DNA from: Streptomyces varsoviensis
GTDB taxonomy: Bacteria > Actinomycetota > Actinomycetes > Streptomycetales > Streptomycetaceae
Length of the DNA stretch: 64,000 nucleotides
Direction: 5' to 3'
Assembly (NCBI RefSeq): GCF_000718635.1
Contig: NZ_JOBF01000031.1
Coordinates: 4,514 to 68,513, forward strand
Shown here: positions 32,179 to 44,727 of the stretch, one piece after another
Numbering within the stretch: position 1 is the first letter of the stretch
Layout: the number at the start of each line of letters is the position of its first letter
Made by a program: the position numbers and the translations under genes
The notes under the pieces: generated by a model
The model's database searches: none
What the model was told of the DNA's origin: nothing
What the model saw: the letters and a program-made list of their open reading frames with translations, nothing else

Positions 32179-32407
32179 TCAACGGGTCGGCTGCATCAAC
32201 TTTGCGTGCGCGAATGATCGCCCAGCGTTGCCCCCCGTACCCGGCCGGCCCCCGTTGACGTTCTTCCGGAAGCGCGCCTACGGTGCATCACCACGACCCG
32301 GGTCCGCCGCTCAGCGACGGCGCGACCGGCGGGCGACCGGCGCCGCGGCGGCCCGGCCCCGCCGACGGCCGGCCGGCGGTTCCACAGCGAATGGGGTGCC
32401 CTTCTTC

Positions 32408-33295
32408 ATGATCGTTTTTTGCGGGTACGGCAACAGCGACCTCACGGTGAACGTGCCCGTTCTCCCCGGCGCCGGGGACCGTGTGCAGGCCCTCGGCATC
32501 GAGCGCCACGACGGAGGCATGGGCGCCAACGTGGCGGCGGCAGCGGCCCGCATGGGCGCCGACGCCCGCTTCGCCGGAGTGGTCGGGCCCGACGCGCTGA
32601 GCACCGCCTTCCTCGACGCCCTCGGCGCCGACGGCGTGGACGTGGCCTGGACCTCCCGCCGGGGCCGCCTCACCACCGCGCTCATCCTCGTCACCCCGGA
32701 CGGCGAGCGCTCGATCATCAGCGAGGACGACGACGTCACCGCGGACCATGTGGCGGCCGTGGTGCGCCGGTGCGCCGAGGCCGGCGGCGGCTGGCTCTAC
32801 CTCGACGGCTACCGCTTCCCCTGGGCGGCGGACCTCCTGGACGGCGCCACGGGCGTACGTACCGTCGTCGACCTCGACGGCTGCGAGGACCCCGACGCGG
32901 CGCGCGCCGCCCTGACGGTGGCCGAACACACGGTCATCGGCCGCATCCAGGCCGAACGGCTCCTCGGCCGGGACCTCGCCGCCGTCGCGGCGAAGCACCG
33001 CACCCACCTCCTGGTCACCGACGGCGCCCGCGGCTGGACGCTGCACACGCCGACCGGCGCCACCCAGTCCGGAGCCGCCATCGACGTACGGGTCCGCGAC
33101 GCCACCGGGGCGGGCGACTGCTTCGTCGGCTGCTACCTCGCCGAACTCGACCGCGGCGCGGAACCGGCCGCCGCAGCGGCCTTCGCCGCCGTCGCCGCGG
33201 GCCTCTCCTGCACGGGCCCCGGCGCCAGAGAAAGCCAGCCACACCGGGCCGAGGTCACGGCCTACCTCACCCGCACAGCCCCGGCGAGCGTCTGA
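32408..33295 (+). CDS. Second PfkB-family sugar kinase
   Basis: 295 aa. IVFCGYGNSDLTVNVPVLPG, IERHDGGMGANVAAAAARMG (substrate loop), RFAGVVGPDALSTAFLDALG and the catalytic block RVRDATGAGDCFVGCYL are all present. It is ribokinase-like in length. The start is uncertain: ATG at 32408 has no good ribosome binding site, and a GTG at 32396 is possible. It is divergent from the GntR operon and may be co-regulated by the operator at 32159; that would give the pathway two kinases. Its role is otherwise unknown. Confidence 0.85.
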   Translation: MIVFCGYGNSDLTVNVPVLPGAGDRVQALGIERHDGGMGANVAAAAARMGADARFAGVVGPDALSTAFLDALGADGVDVAWTSRRGRLTTALILVTPDGERSIISEDDDVTADHVAAVVRRCAEAGGGWLYLDGYRFPWAADLLDGATGVRTVVDLDGCEDPDAARAALTVAEHTVIGRIQAERLLGRDLAAVAAKHRTHLLVTDGARGWTLHTPTGATQSGAAIDVRVRDATGAGDCFVGCYLAELDRGAEPAAAAAFAAVAAGLSCTGPGARESQPHRAEVTAYLTRTAPASV

Positions 33296-33323
33296 CGCAC
33301 GACGCACGACGCACCCCGCCCCC

Positions 33324-33343
33324 GCCGCACCCGCGGGTGCGGC
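33324..33343. terminator. Bidirectional terminator hairpin
   Basis: GCCGCACCC (33324-33332) and GGGTGCGGC (33335-33343) are perfect 9-bp arms with a 2-nt centre, between the convergent kinase (ends 33295) and methyltransferase (ends 33351) genes. Confidence 0.65.
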
Positions 33344-33350
33344 GCGCGGC

Positions 33351-33962
33351 TCAGCCCGGCTTCACCCAGGTCAACGAGTACCGGCGGAGCACATGGCGGC
33401 GGTAACGCACCCCCGGCGGCACCTCCCGCGCCGCCGCGCGCACCTGCCCGTAACCCATCCGCGGGTCGGCGACCGGCATGCCCTCCGGGCCCCGCGCGCG
33501 GCGCAGCACTTTGGTGACCCGTACGACCGGGGCGGCGGCGACGAGCACCGCCCAGTCCGCCGCGCTCACCTCACGGGCCAGGCCGACGACGACCAGCGTG
33601 CCGCCGGGGCGCAGCAGTTCGCGCATCCGCAGGAGGGCCGGCTCGAAGTCCATGTGGTGGATCGCGGTCACCGAGCAGACGAAGTCGAAGCCCTGGTCGG
33701 GGAGGCCGGCGGTGAGGAAGTCGTCCTCGATGAAGGTGAGTCGGGGGTCGCCGGTCGCCGACTCGCGGGCGCGGGCGATCATTTCCGGCGAGTTGTCGAC
33801 GCCGGTGACCCGCTTGGCGCGCCCGGCGAGCTTGCGCGCCAGCAGCCCGTCTCCGCAGCCCACGTCCAGCGCGTCGCCGCAGTCCGCGGGGACGGCGCGG
33901 AGGATGCCCGGGTGCCGGGCGACGTTGGTGTTCCAGTACGGTTCCGAGTCGGGCTGGCGCAT
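33351..33962 (-). CDS. Class I SAM-dependent methyltransferase
   Basis: 203 aa. ALDVGCGDGLLARKLAGRAK is motif I (SAM-binding GxGxG) near residue 32; VTGVDNSPEMIARAR (acidic residue binding the ribose), FIEDDFLTAGLPDQGFDFV and LRPGGTLVVVGLARE follow, as in UbiE/Methyltransf_11-type enzymes. The substrate is unknown. The C-terminus (VRYRRHVLRRYSLTWVKPG) is typical of small Streptomyces methyltransferases. Single gene between convergent and same-strand neighbours. Confidence 0.88.
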   Translation of the reverse strand: MRQPDSEPYWNTNVARHPGILRAVPADCGDALDVGCGDGLLARKLAGRAKRVTGVDNSPEMIARARESATGDPRLTFIEDDFLTAGLPDQGFDFVCSVTAIHHMDFEPALLRMRELLRPGGTLVVVGLAREVSAADWAVLVAAAPVVRVTKVLRRARGPEGMPVADPRMGYGQVRAAAREVPPGVRYRRHVLRRYSLTWVKPG

Positions 33963-34082
33963 CGGATCATCGTACGGGTCCGGGCCGGGACCGTACGCCG
34001 GCTATCGGCTCAGGGGCCGTGGGGCCGGGGCCCTTCGCCCGTTGAGGGGCCGGGGCGGCGCGCCCCGGCCCCATGGGGGCGG

Positions 34083-35072
34083 TTAGTGGAACATCCGGTC
34101 GCCGCTGTTGGCCATGCGGTGGGTGCCGCTGTGGCGGTTCACCCAGTCGCGGATGAGGTTGATGGCGTTGGCGCACTGCCAACTGTTGTCGTAGTCGCGC
34201 ACCCCGGTGAAGGCGCCGTAGCCCGCGATGATGCCGTCGACCCGCGCGTCGCCCAGCAGCTTGTCGATGTACCACGGGTCGTTGTAGGTGGCGGTCCAGG
34301 ACAGGGTGGCCGCGAGCTGCCCGGCGGACCGCTCCGCGGCGCCCTTCTTCAGCTCGGCGCACGTGTTCCAGGTGGCTTCCGTGCAGTTGCCGAACCCGTT
34401 GGTGATGTCGGTGTCGCCGTAGTCCATCACCCGGCGGCCCTTCGGGAATCCGGCGCCGGACCGGTTGAAGGCGCCCGTGACCTTGTCGCGGGAGCCGGTC
34501 GTCGTGATGCCCTCCAGCGGGCCGAGCCTGCCCTCCAGGCTCTTCCAGCCCCGGCCGCCGACGTCCGGGGTGTTGCCGCCGTGGTACTCGTAGAAGCCGT
34601 AGAGCACCTGGATGCCGGCGGCCGTCAGCCGCTGCGCCTTGTCGCGGAGCCCGGCGACGCTGCAGCCGCGGTTGGGCTGTTCGCCGCAGTAGTTCGGGTC
34701 CTTGATGTCGAGCCAGACCAGCGACAGCCGGCGCCCCGCCTTGGCGTTGGAGAGGATGCGGTCGACCATGCTGTCGAAGCTGGGCCCGTACCGGTTGTCG
34801 CCGGCGGAGGAGCAGTCGTGCCACGCGCGCCATTCGTTCGGGTTCCACCAGGCGCAGGTGTCGATCTCGATGGCGTTGGCGCCGTGGGCGAGGGCGGCGT
34901 CCACGCCGGCCAGGGTGTCGACCCGGTGCGCGATGGCGTAGATCGCCTGCCGCTGATCGGCCGCCGACGCCGGGCTCGTACCGAGCGCCGTCGCGCCGAT
35001 CATTCCGCATAGTGCCGCCAACAGCGCCAGCACTCTGCGGGGGCGGGCGCGGTGTCGAAGGTGAGTGTTCAA
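34083..35072 (-). CDS. Secreted sphingomyelinase D-like phospholipase
   Basis: 329 aa. The Sec signal peptide (basic RHRARPRRV, then hydrophobic LALLAALCGMIGATAL) is cleaved near ASA-AD (residue 38). Catalytic residues match the spider/actinobacterial phospholipase D (SMase D) fold: His49 (AIAHRV), Glu69 and Asp71 (AIEIDTC), His85 (AWHDC). The spacing 20-2-14 is close to the spider enzyme (His12, Glu32, Asp34, His47). The C-terminal TATYNDPWY resembles the SMD-tail motif of these toxins. Such enzymes cleave choline phospholipids or sphingomyelin to cyclic phosphates outside the cell. It is a stand-alone gene with an AT-rich upstream region (35080-35180). Confidence 0.85.
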   Translation of the reverse strand: MNTHLRHRARPRRVLALLAALCGMIGATALGTSPASAADQRQAIYAIAHRVDTLAGVDAALAHGANAIEIDTCAWWNPNEWRAWHDCSSAGDNRYGPSFDSMVDRILSNAKAGRRLSLVWLDIKDPNYCGEQPNRGCSVAGLRDKAQRLTAAGIQVLYGFYEYHGGNTPDVGGRGWKSLEGRLGPLEGITTTGSRDKVTGAFNRSGAGFPKGRRVMDYGDTDITNGFGNCTEATWNTCAELKKGAAERSAGQLAATLSWTATYNDPWYIDKLLGDARVDGIIAGYGAFTGVRDYDNSWQCANAINLIRDWVNRHSGTHRMANSGDRMFH

Positions 35073-35252
35073 GAAGGCACTCCTTCAAGCTGCTGAGACG
35101 TGACGGCGACGCGCCGTCCGTCGATCGCGAAAATATAGCGCCCGAAGCGGCATCCGTGATCGATTCTCGCTCCGCTTTTTCTGTCAAATGGCCACTTCGC
35201 GACATGAGTTGGCAGGGACCGCGCACGGACGGTCGCGCGCGGCCCCGTCGCC

Positions 35253-37577
35253 TCAGGAGTCCGGCAGCTCCGCCCGCACCGTACGGGCCGCGGCGACCAG
35301 GTTCTCCAGCGAGGCGCGCGTCTCGGGCCAGCCGCGGGTCTTCAGACCGCAGTCGGGGTTGACCCACAGGCGTTCGGCGGGGATGGCCGCCAGCCCCTTG
35401 CGCAGCAGGGCCGCCGCCTCCTCGGCGGAGGGCACGCGCGGCGAGTGGATGTCGTAGACGCCGGGCCCGGCCTCGCGCGGGTAGCCGTGCGCGGCCAGTT
35501 CACGGGCGACCTGCATGTGGGAGCGGGCCGCCTCCAGGCTGATGACGTCCGCGTCCAGGTCGTCGATGGCCCGCACGATGTCGCCGAACTCGGCGTAGCA
35601 CATGTGCGTATGGATCTGGGTCGCCGGGCGCGCGCCGCCGGTGGTGAGGCGGAACGCCTCGGTGGCCCAGGCCAGATACGCGGGGCGGCCGGCGGCGCGC
35701 AGCGGCAGCGTCTCGCGCAGGGCCGGCTCGTCGACCTGGATGACGGAGGTGCCCGCCGCCTCCAGGTCGTCGACCTCGTCGCGCAGGGCGAGCGCCACCT
35801 GCCGGGCGGTGTCGGCGAGCGGCTGGTCGTCGCGGACGAAGGACCAGGCGAGCATGGTGACCGGGCCGGTGAGCATGCCCTTGACGGGGCGGTCGGTGAG
35901 CGAGTTCGCGTACGAGGTCCAGCGCACCGTCATCGGGTCCGGGCGCGAGATGTCGCCCGCGAGGACCGGCGGGCGCACATAGCGGGTGCCGTAGGACTGC
36001 ACCCAGCCGTGCTGGGTGGCGAGGTAGCCGGTGAGCCGCTCGGCGAAGTACTGCACCATGTCGTTGCGTTCGGGTTCGCCGTGCACCAGGACATCGAGCC
36101 CCGTCCGCTCCTGGAAGGCGACCACCTCGCGGATCTCGTCCCTGACGCGCTCCTCGTAGCCCGCCGGGTCGAGGCGGCCGGCGCGCAGGTCGGCGCGTGC
36201 CGCGCGCAACTCGCCGGTCTGCGGGAACGAGCCGATCGTGGTGGTCGGCAGCAGCGGCAGGCCGAGCCGTTCGCGCTGGGCGGCGGCGCGTCGCTCGTAC
36301 GGGGCCGAGCGGCGGGCGTCCGCGTCGGTGACGGCGGCGGCGCGGGCCCGTACGGCCGGGTCCCGCGTGATGGGGGAGTTCGCGCGCGACGCGAGGCCCG
36401 CCCGGTTGGCGGCGATCTCGGTGGCGATCGTGTCCCTGCCGCGCGCGAGGCCGCGGGCGAGCGTCACGACCTCCGCCGTCTTCTGCCGGGCGAAGGACAG
36501 CCAGCGCAGGATCTGCGGGTCGATGTCGCGCTCGGCCGCCGCGTCGAGCGGTACGTGCAGCAGCGAGCAGGAGGCGGCCACGTCGACGCGGCCGGCGAGG
36601 CCGAGCAGGGTGGCGAGGGTGGCCAGGGACTTCTCGAAGTCGTCGAGCCAGACGTTGCGGCCGTTGACGACGCCCGCGATCAGCCGCTTGCCCGGCAGCC
36701 CGCCGACGGCGGCGAGGTCGTCCAGGTTGCCGGCGGCGGCCTCGGTGAAGTCGAGGGCGAGGCCGTCCACGGGGGCCTTGGCGAGGACGGGCAGCGCCTC
36801 GCCGAGCCGGTCGAAGTAGGAGGCGACGAGGAGCTTCGGCCGTTCGGCGAGGGCGCCGAGGTCGCGGTAGGCGCGGGCGGCGGCGCCCAGTTCGGCCGCG
36901 GTGCGGTCCTGGACCAGGGTGGGCTCGTCGAGCTGCACCCACTCGGCGCCCGCCGCGCGGAGGTCGGCGAGGACTTCGGCGTACACGGGCAGCAGCCGGT
37001 CGAGGAGGGTGAGCGGCGCGAAGCCGGCGGCGACGCCGGGCGCGGGCTTGGCCAGCAGGAGGTAGGTGACGGGGCCGACGAGGACCGGGCGCGCGGTGTG
37101 CCCGAGCGCGCGGGCCTCCGTCAGCTCGGCGACCTGCTTGGCGGAGTCGGCCGCGAAGACCGTGTCCGGGCCCAGCTCCGGGACGAGGTAGTGGTAGTTG
37201 GTGTCGAACCACTTGGTCATCTCCAGCGGCGCCACGTCCTGGGTGCCGCGCGCCATGGCGAAGTAGCCGTCGAGGGCGTCGGCGTCGGCGTCGACGGCGG
37301 CGCGGTGGCGGGCGGGGACGGCGCCGACCATGACGCTGGTGTCCAGGACGTGGTCGTAGTACGAGAAGTCGCCGGTCGGCACCTCGTCGATGCCGGCGTC
37401 GGCCAACTGCCGCCAGTTCTCCCGGCGCAGGCCCGCGGCGGTCTCCCGGAGCGCGTCGGCGCCGACGCGGCCCTTCCAGTAGCCCTCGACGGCCTTCTTC
37501 AGTTCACGGTGCGCGCCCTGGCGGGGGTAGCCGTACACGGTGGCCCGTGCTGCCGCGGCTGCGGACTTCGCTGTCAC
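35253..37577 (-). CDS. metE: Cobalamin-independent methionine synthase
   Basis: 774 aa, full length for MetE, which transfers the methyl group of 5-methyltetrahydropteroyl-triglutamate to homocysteine. The N-terminal half has [20 protein letters not shown] and [17 protein letters not shown]. The C-terminal half has [47 protein letters not shown] (zinc-binding His and Cys) and [11 protein letters not shown] (second zinc Cys). The GTG at 37575-37577 with AAGGAG upstream is the start. A cobalamin riboswitch lies in the leader, so expression should fall when B12 is plentiful and the B12-dependent MetH can work. Confidence 0.97.
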   Translation of the reverse strand: MTAKSAAAAARATVYGYPRQGAHRELKKAVEGYWKGRVGADALRETAAGLRRENWRQLADAGIDEVPTGDFSYYDHVLDTSVMVGAVPARHRAAVDADADALDGYFAMARGTQDVAPLEMTKWFDTNYHYLVPELGPDTVFAADSAKQVAELTEARALGHTARPVLVGPVTYLLLAKPAPGVAAGFAPLTLLDRLLPVYAEVLADLRAAGAEWVQLDEPTLVQDRTAAELGAAARAYRDLGALAERPKLLVASYFDRLGEALPVLAKAPVDGLALDFTEAAAGNLDDLAAVGGLPGKRLIAGVVNGRNVWLDDFEKSLATLATLLGLAGRVDVAASCSLLHVPLDAAAERDIDPQILRWLSFARQKTAEVVTLARGLARGRDTIATEIAANRAGLASRANSPITRDPAVRARAAAVTDADARRSAPYERRAAAQRERLGLPLLPTTTIGSFPQTGELRAARADLRAGRLDPAGYEERVRDEIREVVAFQERTGLDVLVHGEPERNDMVQYFAERLTGYLATQHGWVQSYGTRYVRPPVLAGDISRPDPMTVRWTSYANSLTDRPVKGMLTGPVTMLAWSFVRDDQPLADTARQVALALRDEVDDLEAAGTSVIQVDEPALRETLPLRAAGRPAYLAWATEAFRLTTGGARPATQIHTHMCYAEFGDIVRAIDDLDADVISLEAARSHMQVARELAAHGYPREAGPGVYDIHSPRVPSAEEAAALLRKGLAAIPAERLWVNPDCGLKTRGWPETRASLENLVAAARTVRAELPDS

Positions 37578-37739
37578 GGAAATCTCCTTCGCGAGATGAC
37601 TCCTGAGCGTCCCGGCGACGGGACGCGGACGCGAAGGGCGACGAACCGGGGGACGTGCGCGCGGCGGCCGCGCGGTGTCCCACCTGATCTGCACGCCGAC
37701 CCGCCCACGAGGTCACCGGGGTGTTCCGTACGCGAATGG

Positions 37740-37960
37740 TCGCGCACGGGCAACGGGCAGGTCTTCGGACTCGCGGGCACGTCTGCCGGGGCAGACACCT
37801 ACTGGCCGTCGCTTCCCGGACCCATGGCCGGATCCAGTGCGTATGACGGCGGTCGTTCCCGCTCACCGCTGCGGGGCAGTCCCGGATTCCCACCGGGTTC
37901 CCTCTTGCGACGCGCCTGCCTGGCGAGCAGGGCGAACCGGCTGCACGGGTCAGCCTAGAG
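37740..37960 (-). promoter_or_regulatory. Cobalamin riboswitch in the metE leader
   Basis: Read on the minus strand, the leader contains the conserved core GGGAAnnnGGTGnnAnnCCnnnnCnGCCCCCGC-like element (37862-37906: AGGGAACCCGGTGGGAATCC, then GGGACTGCCCCGCAGCGG). A B12-box-like GGCCAGTA (about 37799-37806) and the closing GAGTCCGAAGACCTGCCC (37752-37769) follow. This order is that of the AdoCbl/MeCbl riboswitch class. Borders are approximate. About 160 bp separate its end from the start codon, room for an expression platform. Confidence 0.9.
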
Positions 37961-38119
37961 GGCGAGGGGATCTCCGGACACCGCTGTTCACATCCCGGAA
38001 GGTGATGTGGGACACGGGGCGCTGTCGGCCGACTGCCGGGTGACCGGCAGCCCGTCCATGAGGGGCGGGCTCGTACGATTGACGGCCCCTCGCCGGTCGA
38101 GATCGACGGCTAGTAATGC

Positions 38120-39112
38120 TCAGCAGCCGGGCTCTCCGGTGCGGAACGCGTCGAGGATGCGTTCGGCCGCGAGCGTCGCCGTCAGCTCCCCGGCCCGCAC
38201 CCGCCGCTCCAGATCGGGGGCCAGGGCGCGTACGGCCGGGTCGGAATGGAGCCGGCTCAGGAGCGTGTCGCGGACCATCGTCCACGCCCAGTCCACCTGC
38301 TGCGTACGGCGCTTGGCGGCCAGCGCGCCGGTGGAGTCGAGCAGCGCGCGGTGCTGTCCGAGGCGTTCCCACACCTCATCGAGGCCCGTCGACTCGCGGG
38401 CGCTGCAACTGAGCACGGGCGGCGTCCAGGCGGCGTCGGCGGAGCGCATCAGCCGCAGCGCGCCCGCCAGTTCCCGCGCCGCGCCGCGCGCGTCGCGTTC
38501 GTGCGGCCCGTCCGCCTTGTTGACGGCGATGACGTCCGCCAGCTCCAGGACGCCCTTCTTGATGCCCTGCAACTGATCGCCGGTGCGGGCGAGGGTCAGC
38601 AGCAGGAAGGAGTCGACCATGTTCGCGACGGCCGTCTCGGACTGGCCGACGCCGACCGTCTCCACGAGCACCACGTCGTAGCCGGCGGCCTCCATCACCA
38701 CGATCGACTCGCGCGTCGCCTTGGCGACGCCGCCGAGGGTCCCGGCGGTGGGGGAGGGGCGTACGAACGCCGCCGGGTCGACGGCCAGGCGCTCCATGCG
38801 GGTCTTGTCGCCCAGGATGGAGCCGCCGGTGCGGCTGGACGACGGGTCGACGGCGAGCACCGCGACCCGGTGCCCGAGCCCGGTGAGCCGGGTGCCGAAC
38901 GCGTCGATGAACGTCGACTTGCCGACGCCCGGCACCCCGCTGACGCCGATCCGCCGCGCCCGCCCGCTGTGCGGCAGCAACTCGGTGAGCAGCTCCTGCG
39001 CCAGGGCCCGGTGGTCGGGGCGGGTGGACTCGACGAGGGTGATGGCGCGCGCCACCAGCGCCCGCTTCCCGTCGAGCACGCCCTTGACGTAGGTGTCGAG
39101 GTCGATCGCCAT
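38120..39112 (-). CDS. meaB: Methylmalonyl-CoA mutase-associated GTPase
   Basis: 330 aa. RRIGVSGVPGVGKSTFIDAF (Walker A), VAVLAVDPSSSRTGGSILGD (switch region), VVLVETVGVGQSE (Walker B) and IAVNKADGP (NKxD) are typical of MeaB/ArgK G3E GTPases. MeaB protects and reloads the adenosylcobalamin of methylmalonyl-CoA mutase. It starts four bases after the mutB stop, so the three genes mutA-mutB-meaB form one operon on the minus strand. Confidence 0.95.
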   Translation of the reverse strand: MAIDLDTYVKGVLDGKRALVARAITLVESTRPDHRALAQELLTELLPHSGRARRIGVSGVPGVGKSTFIDAFGTRLTGLGHRVAVLAVDPSSSRTGGSILGDKTRMERLAVDPAAFVRPSPTAGTLGGVAKATRESIVVMEAAGYDVVLVETVGVGQSETAVANMVDSFLLLTLARTGDQLQGIKKGVLELADVIAVNKADGPHERDARGAARELAGALRLMRSADAAWTPPVLSCSARESTGLDEVWERLGQHRALLDSTGALAAKRRTQQVDWAWTMVRDTLLSRLHSDPAVRALAPDLERRVRAGELTATLAAERILDAFRTGEPGC

Positions 39113-39116
39113 GGGG

Positions 39117-41374
<2,258 letters not shown>

Positions 41375-41375
<1 letters not shown>

Positions 41376-43174
41376 CAGGACACTCCCATGCGGTCGAGGG
41401 TGGCGGAGAGCACGGCGACGGCGTCGCAGCCGGCGAAGACATAGGCGTCGACCCCCGGGTACTGCCCGGGGCGGCCCGCGAGGAACACCTGCCGGGCGCC
41501 CGCCTCCTTGAGCGCCCCGGCGGCCTCGGCGGCCTGCTCCTCGTACAGCGCGTCGCTGGAGCACAGACAGGCCTCGGTGGCACCGCTGTCCTCGAACGAG
41601 CCCTGGTCGACGGGTTCGATGCCGCCCGCCTGGAACAGGTTGGCGGCGAAGGCGAGCCGCGCGGTGTGGGCGGCGGCGGGCCCCAGCGCGGCGAGGAAGA
41701 TCCGCGGCCGGGCGCCGGTCGCGGCGAGGTGGCGGTCGGAGCGGTCGCGCAGCGCCTCGAACGCCTCGTCGCGCCGTACCCGCGGCAGCCCGCCGGACGG
41801 CGGGGCGGGCGCGGGTACGCGCTCCACGGGCCGCTCGGCGAGGTGCGGGAACTCGCTGACCCCGGTGATCGGTTCGCGCCGCTTCGCGAGCTTCGCGCCG
41901 CGCGCCCGCCACGTCTCGGCCAGCTCCTCGCCGAGCCGGCCGGAGCGCAGGGCGGCGGCCTGCCCGCCCGCCCCCTCGATGTGCTGGAAGAACCCCCACG
42001 CGGCGGTGGCGAGTTCGTCGGTGAGCCGCTCCACGTACCAGGAGCCGCCCGCCGGGTCGATCACCCGCGCCAGGTGCGACTCCTCGACCAGGATCGTCGA
42101 GGTGTTACGGGCGATACGGCGCGCGAACGCGTCCGGCAGCCCGAGGGCGTGGTCGAAGGGCAGCACGGTCACGGCGTCCGCGCCGCCCACCCCGGCGGCC
42201 AGCGTCGCGACCGTCGTCCGCAGCATGTTCACCCACGGATCGCGCCGCGCCATCATGACCGGCGAGGTCACGGCGTGCTGGACCTGCCGGCCCGCCGCCC
42301 CGCACACCTCGGCCACCCGCGCCCACAGCCGGCGCGCCGCCCGCAGCTTGGCGATCGTCAGGAACTGGTCGGCGGTGGCCGCGTACCGGAATTCGAGCTG
42401 CGCCACGGCCTGCCCGACCGTCAGCCCCGCCGCGGTCAGCTCCCGCAGATAGGCGACCCCGGTCGCCAGCGAACAGCCCAACTCCTGCGCCGCCGACCCG
42501 CCGGCCTCGTGGTAGGGCAGCGCGTCCACGGTCACCGCCCGCAGCCCCGGGTACTCCTCGAAGCACAGCCGCGCGAGAGCGGCGACGGGCCCGAAGCCGA
42601 AACCGGCTCCCGTACGGGCCTCAAAACCCAGCGGGTCCGCCCCCAGGTTGCCGCGCGCCGCGTCCTTGGCGACGCCGCGCTCCCCGTACAGCCGCAGCAG
42701 TTCACCGGCGGCGGCCTCCACGCCGTCCCCGGCGTCCAGGACGACCGGCGCCAGATCGAGATAGACCCCGTCGAGCACCCGGTCGAGCGAGGCCACGGGC
42801 ACCCCGTGCTCGCCCACGACCAGCCACAGCGACGTGACCCCGTTCTCCAGATCGGTCAGCACCGCCCCGCCGTCGGCCGCCGCGTGCCGCTGCCGTACGT
42901 CCCACCCCCCGAGCACATTCCCCTCGGCCCGCCCGCCCCGCGCGAAGGGCGCGAACCCGGGCAGCCCCGGCTCGGGCGACGCGTCGTCAGCGGTGTACAG
43001 CGGACGGCTGCGCAGCCCGGCCTCGATCTCGACGGCCAGCGCGTCCTCCGCCCTCCCCGAGAACTCCCGCCCCGATTTGCGCAGGACCCCCTCGACGAGG
43101 TGTCGCCACTGCTCATGGGTGGCGTCAGGGAACTCGGAGGCCAGCGAGAGCCCATCGTCAGGCAGGACAGTCAT
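41375..43174 (-). CDS. mutA: Methylmalonyl-CoA mutase, small subunit
   Basis: 599 aa. It has the mutase barrel fold ([20 protein letters not shown], then [30 protein letters not shown]) and a C-terminal B12-like domain that lacks D-x-H-x-x-G ([20 protein letters not shown]), as expected for the non-catalytic subunit. It forms a heterodimer with MutB. First gene of the operon mutA-mutB-meaB; the start is the ATG at 43174. No riboswitch is evident upstream. Confidence 0.95.
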
Positions 43175-43518
43175 GCTCGGATGCTAGGCCGCGACCGCAG
43201 GTGAGCTGGAGAGGGAACGGCTGTGACCTTGACCTCCATCGGGTTCGCTTGATCTTGACGACGGGGCGCATTAGGAGCGGGCGGGGGACCGTCCGTGGCC
43301 CGTCCGTGGCCCGTCGGCGGGGGCGACGGTTCGGACCGTTCACGGTGCGGTACCCGCAGTCGTAGAGGCGATACCGGACGGGCGGGTCGTCGCCGTGGAA
43401 GACGGCTTCGACGCGGCGACGGAAGCGGGGCTGTCCGTCGTGAGCCCCTGCTGAGCGGCCCCTCCGGGGGGCGGTTCGCGTTCCCGCGCGGGGGAGCCGG
43501 CACCTTCAGCCGCCGCCG
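43175..43518. other. Intergenic region with a possible gene remnant
   Basis: 344 bp between mutA and the AraC gene (same strand). A duplicated 10-bp word (CCGTGGCCCGT) lies near 43295-43310. On the plus strand, 43345-43453 reads AVPAVVEAIPDGRVVAVEDG, then FDAATEAGLSVVSPC and a stop. It looks protein-like in composition but has no start or ribosome binding site. It could be the tail of a lost gene; I cannot name it. Confidence 0.35.
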
Positions 43519-44493
43519 TCAGCCCCCGCTCGCCTCCGCCGAGCGGTCGAGGTTGCGCCAGGCCCGCGGGGTCATGCCGTACGCCTGCTTGAACACCTTG
43601 CTGAAATGCGTGGCGTCCACGAAACCCCAGCCGCGCGCGATGGCCGCGATCGTCCGGTAGCGGGCCCGTGGATCGGCCAGTTCCCGGCGGCACTCCTCCA
43701 GTCGGTGCGAGCGGATCCACTCGCCCAGCGTCACGTTCGACTTGGCCAGCACCGCGTAGAGGTGGCGGACCGAGATGCCGTGCGCGGCGGCGATCCGCTC
43801 GGCGGAGAGGTCGCGGTCGGCGAGGTGTGCCCGGAGGTAGCGGATGATCCGCAGGTTCAGCGTCTCCGCCATCGGGCCGCGGGCGAGGTCCGAGTTCCCC
43901 AACTGCGAGGCGACGACCGCGCGGAGCAGCTCGACGCTGGGCTCCGCTATCGCCTCGGCGTTCGGGCCGCGGTGCAGCGCCTCGGTCACGGCCACCTGCT
44001 TGAAGTAGCCGGCCGCGAGAGCGGCGACGGGGTTGTCGGGGCCCAGCGTCGTGGCGGTGATCTCGCGCAGCGACCGGTCGGGCAGCGCGAGCGCCGACCG
44101 GGGGAAGCGCAGGAAGTGCTGGTCGACGCCGGAGTCGAAGGCGAGGGTGTACGGGACGGCGGTGTCGTAGAGGGCGAAGTCGCCCGGTTTCAGCAGGGCT
44201 TCGCGGCCGTTCTGGATGACCATGCTGGAGCCGGACAGTTGGAGCCCGAGGAACACCGCCGGCTCCGTGTCCTCCCGCGCCAGCCGCGGCGTCCGCTGAA
44301 TGGTCAGGCCGGTGGCCCGCGCGGAGCAGATGCCGATGACTCCGGCGTTGTCCAGCGCCACCTGGACCGAGAGGTCCTGCGGCGACAGGTGGTGGTTGAT
44401 GTCGATCCGCACGACGGACTCCCACACCGCGTGCCGAATGAGTTCTTCCCGGTCTCCCGGCGGAATGGCGTTGGTGTCCAGCGTCTCGCGCAC
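43519..44493 (-). CDS. AraC-family transcriptional regulator
   Basis: About 324 aa from the GTG at 44493, preceded by GGAGGGGG. The N-terminal part (residues 1-190) is an AraC-binding-like, cupin-type sensor domain (GSSMVIQNGREALLKPGDFA, then LYDTAVPYTLAFDSG). The C-terminal HTH (LSAERIAAAHGISVRHLYAV and AIARGWGFVDATHFSKVFKQ, then YGMTPRAW) is complete. This domain arrangement is common for regulators of aromatic or alkyl substrate breakdown. It is divergent from the acyl-CoA dehydrogenase gene at 45003, which it may control. Confidence 0.9.
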   Translation of the reverse strand: MRETLDTNAIPPGDREELIRHAVWESVVRIDINHHLSPQDLSVQVALDNAGVIGICSARATGLTIQRTPRLAREDTEPAVFLGLQLSGSSMVIQNGREALLKPGDFALYDTAVPYTLAFDSGVDQHFLRFPRSALALPDRSLREITATTLGPDNPVAALAAGYFKQVAVTEALHRGPNAEAIAEPSVELLRAVVASQLGNSDLARGPMAETLNLRIIRYLRAHLADRDLSAERIAAAHGISVRHLYAVLAKSNVTLGEWIRSHRLEECRRELADPRARYRTIAAIARGWGFVDATHFSKVFKQAYGMTPRAWRNLDRSAEASGG

Positions 44494-44727
44494 CCAGGAC
44501 GCCCCCTCCCTCAGAGGTTTCGGCGGGCAGTGGGTCTGCGGGGCAGATGTTCGCGGCGCGGCGCGCGGGCGTCGGCGCGCGACCGGCGACGGCGCACAAC
44601 CGACCAAGTTTCGTGCACGCTCAGCAAAGTCGGTGGAACACGCCCAGCCTAGAGTCGTCATCCGTCGAAGCGAAAGCGCCAAGGGCGAACGAAGCGCGGC
44701 AGCACGTCGATGAACGGCAGGAAACAC

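Noticed and set aside
37700..37960. Possible small gene in the metE leader
   Set aside because: The conserved elements fit a cobalamin riboswitch on the minus strand, which explains the sequence better.
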